Assembly (NCBI RefSeq): GCF_014698845.1
Contig: NZ_JACJTV010000012.1
Location: forward strand, 62,001-126,000
Origin: Coleofasciculus sp. FACHB-1120
GTDB lineage: Bacteria > Cyanobacteriota > Cyanobacteriia > Cyanobacteriales > FACHB-T130
DNA: 64,000 nucleotides
Direction of reading: 5' to 3'
Each line of letters opens with the position of its first letter. The stretch's first letter is position 1. The position numbers were made by a program, and so were the translations under genes. Under the pieces are notes generated by a model. It was not told the origin of the DNA and ran no database searches. It saw only the letters and a list, made by a program, of their open reading frames with translations. Below, piece by piece: positions 19,886 to 29,005 of this stretch.

Positions 19886-20366
19886 AAATTCCGTTGCACT
19901 ACACTTGACAGGCTTGCTCTTCAGATTCGTCTGGATAGGGCGTCTGGATAGGGAGCATCTTATCTTCTACGGGTTGTTTGGCTTTTAGCTCACGAAAGCA
20001 GAGTCGCTAAGAGCCAGAAAACCTCCGGCTATCCAGCCCGATTTATAGCTTTACAGGATTTTCTAGATAAACTGTGTTTTTTTACACTCTTTACATTTTT
20101 TCCCCAAAAATTTGTCAAGTAATTTGAGGAAGATTATGGTTTTGTTAAGTTTGAGCAGACAACGCCCAAACCATGCGTAATCTAAACAGCCGGTTCTGCG
20201 ACTTTCTCAACCCTAGACTGGCTCTACTGGTGCCAATTAGTCACGAAAATTACAGTTAAATTGGTTAGAGTACCAACGATTCACTAAATTAACTAAAGGG
20301 GAAAAAGCTTCCACTAACTTGGCACCCCGGTTGTTAATCTCTCAATTTTCAAAGTCGCTTTAGCTT
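19886..20366. other. 481-bp divergent intergenic region
   Basis: Lies between the divergent starts of glgP (minus) and the aminotransferase (plus), so it should hold both promoters. I see no coding frame, tRNA or strong hairpin. The part from 20075 to 20160 is AT-rich. No promoter can be placed with confidence. Confidence 0.5.
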
Positions 20367-21644
20367 ATGAATCCTGCCCTGACTCAATTTGGCGATTGTA
20401 TGTCCCACCTAACTGGGGTGCGGGCAATTATGAAGGATATTAAGGAAACCCTGCAAGCAGGTATTGGACAGGAATATATTAATTTAAGTCCTGGAAATCC
20501 AGTGATTTTGCCAGAAGTAGAGCAGTTATGGCGGGATTACACCGAAGAATTGCTAGCTAGCTCAAATTACGGTAACGTGGTTTGTCGCTATGGCGATTCT
20601 CAAGGCTATGAGCCGTTAATTGAAGCGGTAGAAAAGGATTTCAATCGCCGCTACGGACTAAATCTGACTCATCGCAATATTTTGATTACCCCTGGCAGTC
20701 AAACGCTTTATTTCTTTGCCGCGAATGCCTTTGGGGGGTACACCACAAGCAGTAAATTAAAGCAAATTATCCTGCCCCTGAGTCCAGATTACACGGGTTA
20801 TGGGGGTCTGACCTTAACCCCAGAAGCATTATTTGCCTATAAACCCGCCTTAGACATTGATGCTGCTGCTCATCGGTTCAAATATCGCCCGGACTTCAGC
20901 AAACTGAAGATTACAGAAGATACAGGTTGCGTATTGTTCTCGCGTCCTTGTAACCCAACCGGCAACGTCCTCACGGATGAAGAGGTCAAAAAAATTGCCG
21001 ATTTGGCTGCGCCTTATGATGTGCCAGTCTTGATCGATTCTGCGTATGCACCTCCGTTCCCGGCGTTAAATTTTACCGAGATGACGCCAGTGTTTGGAGA
21101 GAACATCCTGCACTGCATGAGCTTATCGAAAGCGGGGCTACCTGGAGAACGGATTGGGATTGCGATTGGGGATGAAAAGTGGATTCACGCGCTGGAGTGT
21201 TTCCAGACGAATATGTGTATTCATTCATCTCGGTATGGACAAGCGATCGCTGCCCGTGCGATTGAAACGGGAACGCTGGCAGAAATCGCTACCACGGTGA
21301 TTCGCCCCTACTACCAGAAAAAATTTGATGTTGTAGAAAGCAGCATCGAACAGGCAATGCCCAAAGATTTGTCTTGGTTCCTGCATCGCGGCGAAGGAGC
21401 AATCTTTGCGTGGCTGTGGTTCCAAGATTTACCCATTACAGATTGGGAATTGTACCAGCAGTTAAAGCAAGTGGGTGTCATTGTTGTACCAGGTAGCTCT
21501 TTCTTCCCCGGATTGCACGAAGAATGGGCGCACAAGCAACAATGTATCCGTATTAGCCTGACTGCCACAGACCAGGAAATTGAAATCGGGATACAGCGCT
21601 TAGCAAAGGTGGTAGAGCAAGTATATTCAGTTGTTAAATGTTAG
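20367..21644 (+). CDS. avtA: Valine--pyruvate aminotransferase-like PLP enzyme
   Basis: Fold-type I aminotransferase of 425 residues resembling AvtA, which interconverts valine/alanine with 2-oxoisovalerate/pyruvate. Features in order: INLSPGNPVILPEVE near residue 38, a YGDSQGYEPLIEAV substrate loop, ITPGSQTLYF near 110, FSRPCNPTGNVLT (the NPTG motif), DSAYAPPFP (PLP-ring Asp) and the Schiff-base lysine in SLSKAGLPGERIG at residue 255. Start ATG at 20367 gives MNPALTQFGDCM. Single gene on its strand, with rimM 312 bp downstream. Substrate preference is inferred from family only. Confidence 0.88.
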   Translation: MNPALTQFGDCMSHLTGVRAIMKDIKETLQAGIGQEYINLSPGNPVILPEVEQLWRDYTEELLASSNYGNVVCRYGDSQGYEPLIEAVEKDFNRRYGLNLTHRNILITPGSQTLYFFAANAFGGYTTSSKLKQIILPLSPDYTGYGGLTLTPEALFAYKPALDIDAAAHRFKYRPDFSKLKITEDTGCVLFSRPCNPTGNVLTDEEVKKIADLAAPYDVPVLIDSAYAPPFPALNFTEMTPVFGENILHCMSLSKAGLPGERIGIAIGDEKWIHALECFQTNMCIHSSRYGQAIAARAIETGTLAEIATTVIRPYYQKKFDVVESSIEQAMPKDLSWFLHRGEGAIFAWLWFQDLPITDWELYQQLKQVGVIVVPGSSFFPGLHEEWAHKQQCIRISLTATDQEIEIGIQRLAKVVEQVYSVVKC

Positions 21645-21809
21645 AAAGCCCTGCCGGACAGAATTCGCGGCGATGCAAACTAACTCAGAAAAGCGCGGAC
21701 TTTTAGCAGCCTCTGTGTCGCTGCCCCTTCCAGTTATCAAAGCATTCACTCCCGTGTACACACATCTTTGGTTGAGTGGCAAAACGTTGATTGATTTCCC
21801 TTGCATCCC

Positions 21810-21856
21810 CCGATAAATTGGGGAACTTTGACTGGATTATCACCCCAATTTATCGG
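21810..21856. repeat. 14-bp perfect inverted repeat upstream of rimM
   Basis: Arms CCGATAAATTGGGG (21810-21823) and CCCCAATTTATCGG (21843-21856) with a 19-base loop. It could terminate the aminotransferase transcript or be a dispersed palindromic element; no T-run follows. The rest of the 21645-21956 gap contains only short degenerate repeats (GAATACAGAATAC). Confidence 0.75.
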
Positions 21857-21956
21857 CGGGTTGGGGGAATCAAAACGGGACTGGCAAGTTCAAGAAGATT
21901 TGTGCGTACACGGTAGGGCATTAAAGAGAATACAGAATACGGAATACAGAAAGCTG

Positions 21957-22601
21957 ATGACCAATGACCAGTGGTTAGAAATTGGCACAATTGTTGCCGC
22001 TCAAGGGATGAAAGGGGAGTTGCGGGTGTATCCGGAGTCCCAATTCCCAGAACGCTTTGAGGAACCGGGAGAGCGTTGGATGTTGCGACCGGGCGAGACA
22101 GAACCGCAGCCAGTAAAATTGGTCAAAGGGCGATATATAGATGGTAAAAATCTATACGTTGTCCAGCTGGCTGAGGTAGAAAATCGGGATCGAGCGGAGG
22201 CACTCACTGGAACCAAGTTAATGGTGAAAGCTTCCGATCGCCCTATCTTGGCAGAAGATGAATACCACGTTCTAGACTTAATTGGCTTGGAGGTTTTCCT
22301 TCAAGAATCGGGAGAAAACTTGGGCGTGGTGGTGAATGTATTTCCGGCTGGCAATGATTTACTGGAAGTGCAGTTGCACCAGCAACCTGTAGCTGTTGCG
22401 CCAGAGGATGAGCCGGAACTACCCCAGAAAGGGGAAGTCAATCGAACCAGTAAAAAACGGAAACTTCGACCGAAGGAGCCGAAGCCGGTTACAATTTTGA
22501 TTCCTTTTGTGAAAGCGATCGCGCCCGTGGTAGACCTGGAGAATCGGCGAATTGAAATTACGCCACCACCTGGATTGCTCGAAATGAATCAGGACGTTTG
22601 A
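21957..22601 (+). CDS. rimM: Ribosome maturation factor RimM
   Basis: Assists 30S maturation by binding S19 and the 16S 3' domain. From the ATG at 21957 it is 214 residues, longer than the usual 170-180. The N-terminal RimM fold is seen as [19 protein letters not shown] and the PRC-barrel part as [20 protein letters not shown]. Between LLEVQLHQ and ILIPFVKAI lies a charged linker of about 35 residues ([12 protein letters not shown]), probably flexible. The C-terminus [20 protein letters not shown] is typical. An upstream extension of the frame to 21801 runs through a palindrome and is not accepted. The usual neighbours trmD and rplS are absent. Confidence 0.93.
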   Translation: MTNDQWLEIGTIVAAQGMKGELRVYPESQFPERFEEPGERWMLRPGETEPQPVKLVKGRYIDGKNLYVVQLAEVENRDRAEALTGTKLMVKASDRPILAEDEYHVLDLIGLEVFLQESGENLGVVVNVFPAGNDLLEVQLHQQPVAVAPEDEPELPQKGEVNRTSKKRKLRPKEPKPVTILIPFVKAIAPVVDLENRRIEITPPPGLLEMNQDV

Positions 22602-22682
22602 ATTTTTTCAGAATCCTCGCGCGATCGCAACCAAGCCTCTATTTCACAAGATAACTTTCACAAAAAAACTTCGCAAAAGAAT

Positions 22683-22708
22683 CATGCCGTCCTTTAGGGG
22701 ACGGCATG
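22683..22708. terminator. Hairpin between convergent genes
   Basis: CATGCCGTCC and GGACGGCATG form a perfect 10-bp stem with a 6-base loop between rimM and the convergent gene at 22755. It has no T-run, so it may be a weak bidirectional terminator or a repeat. Confidence 0.5.
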
Positions 22709-22754
22709 GCGACGCTAACGATTCTTTATTACTTGCTCAATGCGGGGAAAGTAA

Positions 22755-23303
22755 TTACCAAAGCGCTGGCACAGGCGCTGCCTGAGTCGTCTCAGGTTCG
22801 GTTTGAGTCGTTGTTGTTTCTGGAGCCGTTGTTGTCTCTCCAGTGATTGTTGTCGGCGCAGGAGACGGTGTTGTCTGCACTGTTCTTTGCTGAGTTGTCG
22901 TCTCTTCCACCCGACGGGTTCTGTTGAGGCGAGTGGTATCTGTCGTATCGGCTGTAACCATACTCACATTGCTAGCCATATTCTGGTCATCCAATGTGGC
23001 GCTAATCTCCATTCCTGGCATCAGGTTCAACCGGGTTAGATCCTCTGGTGTAAGCATCATATCTCTGGTTGTACCGTCTGGTAGTGTCAGCGTGACTACA
23101 TTGCCCTTAATGCTTCGGACGGTTCCTCTAACTAATTGACTGGCGTCAGTTGGGCTAGGAGTGGTTGTGTCGGTGTTGGTTTGGCTGAGGAGCTGCCTGG
23201 ATTCACCTTCTGCTGGGCGAGCGATCGCTGGAAACACCGATACTGCGGAGAGTAACAGTGTTAGCATCGTACCTGTCAATACTTTGGTTTTTGGCAAACG
23301 CAT
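22755..23303 (-). CDS. Exported protein with Thr-rich tail, unknown function
   Basis: 182 residues. The signal peptide is MRLPKTKVLTGTMLTLLLS...PAIA. Residues 55-110 (VRGTVRSIKGNVVTLTLPDG-TRDMMLTPEDLTRL and MEISATLDD) look like a small beta-barrel/OB-like domain, as in many cyanobacterial exported proteins. The last 65 residues are almost entirely Thr, Pro, Gln and Glu (TTTAPETTTTQTEPETT), likely disordered and spanning the cell wall or exposed. Divergent from the L,D-transpeptidase gene, which fits a cell-envelope role, but no function is assigned. Confidence 0.8.
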   Translation of the reverse strand: MRLPKTKVLTGTMLTLLLSAVSVFPAIARPAEGESRQLLSQTNTDTTTPSPTDASQLVRGTVRSIKGNVVTLTLPDGTTRDMMLTPEDLTRLNLMPGMEISATLDDQNMASNVSMVTADTTDTTRLNRTRRVEETTTQQRTVQTTPSPAPTTITGETTTAPETTTTQTEPETTQAAPVPALW

Positions 23304-23605
23304 TACACCCTCACTTTAAAATATTTGGGTAATAAACTTGACTATTGGCAACAGTTGTAGTTAGCAACGGATGAAAACACCCAGATTGTTTTCCAAATCC
23401 TATCTATACTCGGCTAAAGATTTACTCTACCGGAATATATAGGTCATCACGAGTAGGTCTGGGAATAAAATCTAACTTTGTGAACCTTGACACTACTGAG
23501 AAAATCCAATTTCAAATTAAGTCAGCTAGTTCAGTGTGATTTACAGTTTTGATCTCAGATAATAATTCGATAAGAGTCGTTGACCAGGGAAAAGAGAGGA
23601 CAGGA

Positions 23606-24223
23606 ATGCTCGGAGGTAAATTACCATCTGGAAGCTTCAAGCTGCTGTGCTTCAGTGCAGCCATTCTATTGCTGGGCGTTCGGCAGCAGACGGCTGCCTC
23701 AGTTCCAATACAAGCTTTGGCAAGTACCAGAGAGGCAATGATTGAATTGCCTGTTTCGGAACCAAAATTGCCTCCACTGGGGGCACCCTCTCTCTATCTG
23801 CCTTTAGAGGAACTCTCCCCAGCGAGTACCACGCCTGATACTCATTTAGTGATTAAATTAAGCGATCGCCGCGTCTATGTCTACCGCGACAATCAAGTGA
23901 AAGCAAGTTATCCCATCGCCGTCGGGAAAAAAGGTTGGGAGACGCCTACAGGCACATTCAAGGTGACGCAAATGCTACGCAATCCAGCTTGGCAGCATCC
24001 TTGGAATGGAAAAGTCGTTCCTCCAGGCGCAGATAATCCTTTAGGAGCCAGGTGGATCGCTTTTTGGACGGATGGACGCAATTTTATCGGGTTTCATGGC
24101 ACCCCCCAGGAGAAACTCGTGGGACAGGCCGTCTCCCACGGCTGCGTCCGGATGCGGAATCAGGATATCTTGGCTTTGTACGCACAGGTAGACATCGGAA
24201 CACCTGTAAAAGTAGAGCCTTAA
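23606..24223 (+). CDS. L,D-transpeptidase (YkuD family)
   Basis: Cross-links peptidoglycan 3-3 or attaches proteins to it, in the periplasm. About 205 residues from the ATG at 23606, which has AGAGAGGACAGG upstream; a TTG at 23549 would be the only longer start. A hydrophobic N-terminal segment (KLLCFSAAILLLGV) serves as signal or anchor. The YkuD domain starts at HLVIKLSDRRVYVY, has GKKGWETPTGTF, and ends with the catalytic signature HGT-x11-SHGCVRM containing the nucleophilic Cys. It is flanked by the divergent exported protein and the convergent histidine kinase. Confidence 0.92.
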   Translation: MLGGKLPSGSFKLLCFSAAILLLGVRQQTAASVPIQALASTREAMIELPVSEPKLPPLGAPSLYLPLEELSPASTTPDTHLVIKLSDRRVYVYRDNQVKASYPIAVGKKGWETPTGTFKVTQMLRNPAWQHPWNGKVVPPGADNPLGARWIAFWTDGRNFIGFHGTPQEKLVGQAVSHGCVRMRNQDILALYAQVDIGTPVKVEP

Positions 24224-24250
24224 AGCCTTAAAATTGCCTTTAATTTTTCA

Positions 24251-25717
24251 TTAAACTAAGGGCAACAAAATCTCAAATTCAGTGCCTATAGCTGGTTTGG
24301 CTTCTGTGCTGGAATTGTTAGAAGCAGAGTACCCCTGGGGAGAGCCATCCTCAGGGCATACGCTGTGCGAGTCGCCCTGAGGGGAGGCACTACGCGATCG
24401 CATTCTTAATTTTCCACCGTGCTTCGCCGTCACAATCTGATAACTCACCGATAAACTCGTTTCTTTCGCAGAGCGTTTCTCCACAGAAAAAGACTCAAGA
24501 ATTTGCTGGTGTACTTCTGGAGACATTCCAGGGCCATTATCGGCAATGCGAATGGAAACCCAGCGCGAATCAGAAAATCCACTTTGGCTTGCCTTAGACG
24601 AACAAACTTCTGTCGTGATTTCGATTCGAGGCTTCTGGTGGGTATTGGATGGCAATGTTCCTCGGAAATCCTCAGTAAACTGCTGAACTACTGCTTGATT
24701 AATCAATGCATCAATCGCATTCGTGAGGATATTCATGAAAACCTGGTTCAATTGACCCGCATAACATTGTACCGGCGGCAAATGACCATAATTTCTGATA
24801 ATTTCAATTTCGCTGCTTACCCGACTTTTTAAAAGTAAAAGAATACTATCTAAACAAGCGTGCAAATCAGCAGGCTTGGGATAAACATCATCAATATGGC
24901 AAAAGTTTTGCAGACTCATCACTAGCTTTTTCAATCGTTCAGCTCCGGAGCGGATGCTGGCAATCGAGCGGGGCAAGTCTTGTTGGACAAACTCAAATTC
25001 TATCTCTTCTTTGAGAGCCGCAATTTCTTCAGGAATCTCCGGCAAATGTGTCTCATAAGCAGACAGCAATTCGGTTAAGTTCTCAGTATAAGCGGAGACA
25101 TAGGTTAAGTTCCCCCAAATAAAGCCAACCGGGTCTAAAATTTCGTGGGCAACTCCATCCACTAAGCGGCCTAAGCTTGCCATTTTCTCACTTTGAATCA
25201 TCTGAGCTTGGGTGCGTTCATATCGCACCTGAGCTTCGATTCCCCGGATTTGCCAGGAAACAACATTCAAGTCCTGAACATCTAACAGCCAATAGTCAGA
25301 TTCTCCAACTTGCACCACGACGGGTTCTCCCAGAAATTCAGGCGATCGCCGCAGCGCCTGCTGGGTTGCCGTCAAAATCGGCGTACTATCGGGAAGGATT
25401 AAAACCTCAGATTGGACGTACTTGTAGAGGATGTGCAGCGGTTTGTGCAGAAACAGCTCTAGTCGATGAGGACGGATCAGATATTCCAAAAGCCGTCGCC
25501 GCGAAATCATCCCGGCAAACTGACCTTGTTCGAGCAAGATAGCTCCTGGCAGCAGGGGATGCTTCTCAAAAATTCGGGCAACCTCCACACCCACGCAGCT
25601 AGGTTTCACCTGAAAGGTATACAGCGGAAGTTCCCCAAGAGTTGACTCTATGGAGAGATCGCGATCGCTCCCTTGGGACAAGGACGGAAGTGATATAAAT
25701 CCGTTTGGTACCGACAC
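24251..25717 (-). CDS. Sensor histidine kinase paralogue with degenerate ATP lid
   Basis: 488 residues, start GTG at 25717. Residues 1-160 form the input module shared with the next two genes (LPGAILLEQGQFAGMISRRR, LFLHKPLHILY, GEPVVVQV-x6-LLDVQDLN), which looks like a tandem CBS-like fold. A coiled coil leads to the dimerisation/H-box MASLGRLVDGVAHEILDPV, where the usual N-P after HExx is D-P. The N box (NILTNAIDAL) and G1 box (DNGPGM) are intact. The F/G2 region reads FSVEKRSAKETSLSVSY, two residues shorter than in the neighbour and without the GTGLGL glycines. A low-complexity insertion (CPEDGSP...) precedes the last strand. Probably weak or inactive as a kinase. No response regulator is adjacent. 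Confidence 0.88.
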   Translation of the reverse strand: MSVPNGFISLPSLSQGSDRDLSIESTLGELPLYTFQVKPSCVGVEVARIFEKHPLLPGAILLEQGQFAGMISRRRLLEYLIRPHRLELFLHKPLHILYKYVQSEVLILPDSTPILTATQQALRRSPEFLGEPVVVQVGESDYWLLDVQDLNVVSWQIRGIEAQVRYERTQAQMIQSEKMASLGRLVDGVAHEILDPVGFIWGNLTYVSAYTENLTELLSAYETHLPEIPEEIAALKEEIEFEFVQQDLPRSIASIRSGAERLKKLVMSLQNFCHIDDVYPKPADLHACLDSILLLLKSRVSSEIEIIRNYGHLPPVQCYAGQLNQVFMNILTNAIDALINQAVVQQFTEDFRGTLPSNTHQKPRIEITTEVCSSKASQSGFSDSRWVSIRIADNGPGMSPEVHQQILESFSVEKRSAKETSLSVSYQIVTAKHGGKLRMRSRSASPQGDSHSVCPEDGSPQGYSASNNSSTEAKPAIGTEFEILLPLV

Positions 25718-25847
25718 ACAACGCCCACAAATGCAGCAGTGAGGCTGGAATCAGCCATGACCATAGACTACCATTTTCAGCAGTTGCTCCACCCGTCCTT
25801 GAGGTTAATTTCTGCTACTTTTTTCAGAAAAATTATTACCCAGCTTC

Positions 25848-27371
25848 TTAAACGAGTGGCAATCGGATCTCGAATTCTGTACCCATCCTTGGTTGTGAAT
25901 CTTCTCTTCCTCTTGGATTGCCTAGCAACTCGCGTCCGCTAGCCCCAACAGATAGCCTTTCTGATGGCGGATACGAATCTGCTATTTCTACTCCTACTGA
26001 GGAAGCTAGGGGCACCGGCAACGCATTAGGCAATGCTTTAATTACGGGGGAGGTGCTAGAAGCAACATACGTTAAAGGCGAGCAGTCTTCTGGGCATACA
26101 CGCGATCGCACCGATAAATGACCCCCGTGTTTCTCGGTAACAATTTGATAACTAATTGCCAACCCCAATCCCGTTCCCTTACCCACCGGCTTTGTGGTGA
26201 AAAACGTCTCAAAAATCCGCTCCTGAATTTCTGGTGGAATTCCCGGTCCATTATCTGCAATCCGAATCGCTACCCATTCAGAATCTTCGATTTCTAAAAC
26301 TTCCGTCGTAATCTCTATTTGGGGTTGCCAATCCGACCCATCAGTGACTTGCTCTTTGAGCGCATCAATCGCATTACTAATAATATTCATAAATACCTGA
26401 CTCAGTTGCCCTGAGTAGCAATTCACTAGGGGCAAATCGCCATAATTTTTAATTAATTCAATTCCCTGTTTAAGGGAATTATTTAAAATCAATAAAGTAC
26501 TTTCAATACACTCGTGCAAGTCAATGGGCTGCCTTCGGTTCTCATCCATATGAGAAAAATTTTGCAAGCTCTTAACAATTTTTGTTAGTCGCTCTGCACT
26601 CAGCTTCATACTCTTTATTAATTTAGGCAAATCCTCTAAAAGAAACTCAATCTCCATTTCTTCTTTCAGTTCCTCGATTTTACTTGAAGGTTTGATTTCT
26701 TTTTCATAAGCTGCCAATAAACCTATTAAGTTTTGGTAATACTTTTCCACAAAACCGAAATTCCCATTAATGCAGTTAATCGGATTTCTAATCTCATGGG
26801 CAACCTCAGCAACTGTCCGCCCCAAACTTGCCATTTTTTCAGTTTGCAACATCTGAGCTTTGGTTTGCTCATTCAGCAACTCAGTTGTCAACTCATGAAT
26901 TTTGGACTGCGCTACCAGTAATTGATGTACATCCAGTAATCGGTAAATTCCCGGCGCTAACTCTACCACAATCGGTTCATAGAGTAACTCAGGAGGTCTT
27001 TGCAAAGACTGCTTTGCCGCCGCTACAATTAACGTGTCGCCAGAAAGTTTCAAAACATGGGTGCTGGCAAATTGATATAAAGCCAGTAAGGGTCGCCTTA
27101 AAAATAATTCCAGTCCATAAGGACGGCTCATTTGTTCTAAAAATCGCCGCCGCGAAATCATTCCGGCAAACTGACGGTCTATCGTTAAGATGACGCCTGG
27201 TAACAGCGCATTTGTTTGAAATTCTTTGTTGACTTCCTGCCCCAAACTAGAAACTTCTATCTGAAAATCGTATAGGGGCAGTTCTTGAAGGGTTGACTCT
27301 AAATTGAGGTTTTTTATCTGAGACAGCGGGAGAACTGATAATTCCGACGGGGATTCTTGGCAAGCCATCAT
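25848..27371 (-). CDS. Sensor histidine kinase
   Basis: 507 residues. The N-terminal module (about 165 residues: LPGVILTIDRQFAGMISRRR, SRPYGLELFLRRPLLALY, YEPIVVELAPGIYRLLDV) is shared with both flanking genes. Then a coiled coil and the H box MASLGRTVAEVAHEIRNPIN with the phospho-acceptor His. N box NIISNAIDAL, G1 box DNGPGI, F box FFTTKP and G2 box GKGTGLGLAISY are all canonical, so it should be an active soluble kinase. Before the terminal GTEFEIRLPLV strand sits a 60-residue low-complexity insertion (CPEDCSPLTYVASS... ERLSVGASGRELL) that looks repeat-derived. No transmembrane segment; input is presumably cytosolic. It likely shares ancestry with 24251-25717 by tandem duplication. Confidence 0.93.
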   Translation of the reverse strand: MMACQESPSELSVLPLSQIKNLNLESTLQELPLYDFQIEVSSLGQEVNKEFQTNALLPGVILTIDRQFAGMISRRRFLEQMSRPYGLELFLRRPLLALYQFASTHVLKLSGDTLIVAAAKQSLQRPPELLYEPIVVELAPGIYRLLDVHQLLVAQSKIHELTTELLNEQTKAQMLQTEKMASLGRTVAEVAHEIRNPINCINGNFGFVEKYYQNLIGLLAAYEKEIKPSSKIEELKEEMEIEFLLEDLPKLIKSMKLSAERLTKIVKSLQNFSHMDENRRQPIDLHECIESTLLILNNSLKQGIELIKNYGDLPLVNCYSGQLSQVFMNIISNAIDALKEQVTDGSDWQPQIEITTEVLEIEDSEWVAIRIADNGPGIPPEIQERIFETFFTTKPVGKGTGLGLAISYQIVTEKHGGHLSVRSRVCPEDCSPLTYVASSTSPVIKALPNALPVPLASSVGVEIADSYPPSERLSVGASGRELLGNPRGREDSQPRMGTEFEIRLPLV

Positions 27372-27628
27372 AAATTACCTCAATTAGTTCTTTGCTGTAT
27401 AAGAAAATGCAAAATCTACTTGATTCCCACATTCTACTGAATTTAATTTATAAATTTTACAGGTAGAACCTTTGTTTATTTTTAAATTCAATTTAAAGTT
27501 TAGATTAAGTTTTGGTTAAAAATGACTATTTTAGGCTTTTTTGAATTGTGATAGAGCTGAAATACTTTACACTTTTACTGAACTAAAACAACTCTATATA
27601 TTTATTTAAAAATAGAATAATTCTTTAT

Positions 27629-28723
27629 TCAAGAACTTGCAGATGGCTCAGAAATGGATGAGCGATCGCGCGGAATACGAAGCAGATGACCTTGAGACCG
27701 ATCTCGCCCAGTCTGTTTTGCTTGATAAAGCTTTTCGTCCGCCGCTGCAACCAGCATTGCAGGTAAAAAAGTTGAGCTAGGAAAGATTGTGGCAACGCCT
27801 AAACTCAGGGTGATGTACTCGCTTACATCTGAGCAAACATGAGCAATCTTCAAGGCTTTCACAGCCAGTCTGATGCATTCTGCGATCTGAAGGGCACCCT
27901 CAAGTGAGGTGTGCGGCAAAATCACGGCAAATTCTTCGCCCCCATAGCGTGCCACTAAATCTTCTGGCCCCTGCACCGCTTGCTGGATGGCACCTGCAAC
28001 CTGTCGCAAACTGTCATCACCCGCTTGATGACCGTAGGTATCGTTGTACTTTTTGAAGAAATCAACATCGCACAGGATCAGCGATAATTCTGAATGATTC
28101 GCTTGGATCTGTTGCCAACAAGATTCGAGATAGCCATCAAAACGGTGTCGGTTAGCAACCCCAGTCAAACCATCAGAAGTGGCAAGGTGCAGCAATTGTT
28201 GGTTGGCTGCTTCCACATGAGTATAAAGTTGAGTGAGCAATTCAGTTGCCAATTCGTGAATTTGCGACTGAGCGATCAGTAATTGATGTACGTCTAATAA
28301 TCGATAAACGTGCGGCGCGACTTCCACCACAATCGGTTCATAAAGTAACTCAGCCGCTCGTTGCAAAGATCGACGCGCCGCCGCCACAATTAATGTATCG
28401 CCGGTCAGAATCAAAGTTTCCGTTTCGGCGGAGCGATATAAACACTCAATGGGACGTTTGGAAAATAGTTCTAATCCGTAAGGACGGCTCATGTATTCCA
28501 AAAATCGCCGCCGTGAAATCATCCCAGCTAATTGACCCTGCTTCATCAAGATAACGCCTGGAAGTAACGGATTAGCTTTAAAAATCTGAGTAACTTCCCA
28601 GCCAACTTGATGATATTCAATCTGACAATCGTGAAGCGATAGCGATCGCAGCGTGGACTCCAAACACAAGTCTTGCTGGCTTCGATTGGATGACAAAGGA
28701 AGTGATAAAAATGCGTTCAGCAC
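27629..28723 (-). CDS. Diguanylate cyclase with the shared N-terminal input module
   Basis: Makes c-di-GMP from two GTP. Residues 10-165 repeat the input module of the two kinases downstream (LPGVILMKQGQLAGMISRRR, SRPYGLELFSKRPIECLY, YEPIVVEVAPHVYRLLDV), then a short coiled coil and a GGDEF domain beginning TSDGLTGVANRHRFD. The active-site motif is GGEEF in ARYGGEEFAVILP. The inhibitory RxxD site is missing: the equivalent position is GPED. The GTG at 28723 is chosen because it aligns with the start of the first kinase paralogue; a TTG at 28753 would add 10 residues. No membrane segment. Likely regulates a surface/biofilm behaviour, by family analogy. Confidence 0.92.
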   Translation of the reverse strand: MLNAFLSLPLSSNRSQQDLCLESTLRSLSLHDCQIEYHQVGWEVTQIFKANPLLPGVILMKQGQLAGMISRRRFLEYMSRPYGLELFSKRPIECLYRSAETETLILTGDTLIVAAARRSLQRAAELLYEPIVVEVAPHVYRLLDVHQLLIAQSQIHELATELLTQLYTHVEAANQQLLHLATSDGLTGVANRHRFDGYLESCWQQIQANHSELSLILCDVDFFKKYNDTYGHQAGDDSLRQVAGAIQQAVQGPEDLVARYGGEEFAVILPHTSLEGALQIAECIRLAVKALKIAHVCSDVSEYITLSLGVATIFPSSTFLPAMLVAAADEKLYQAKQTGRDRSQGHLLRIPRDRSSISEPSASS

Positions 28724-29005
28724 AGGGTACCCCGCTGCATGAAAACGCAGCAATGGAAGCTTGCGTATACTTCATGCATAGGATAGCATTTTCACCAGCA
28801 ATCGTCCGTGTTACAAACGACAAAGGTTCTGTAAACTCCGTAAATTTACGGTAAAGCTACAGGCGGATTCGGCAGAACGCGAGCAACTTTTGGTAACAGG
28901 GTTCGTCCACTAGCACATTCAGAGAACCTAGTGATGAGTAGTAATAACCGCTAAAATGTCTTGGCAACCTCATAAAGCTAAAAAAGGCTTCTCACGATCC
29001 AAAGC

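Noticed and set aside
21631-21816. 61-codon frame after the aminotransferase gene
   Set aside because: Overlaps the aminotransferase end and the rimM leader palindrome; no homologue.
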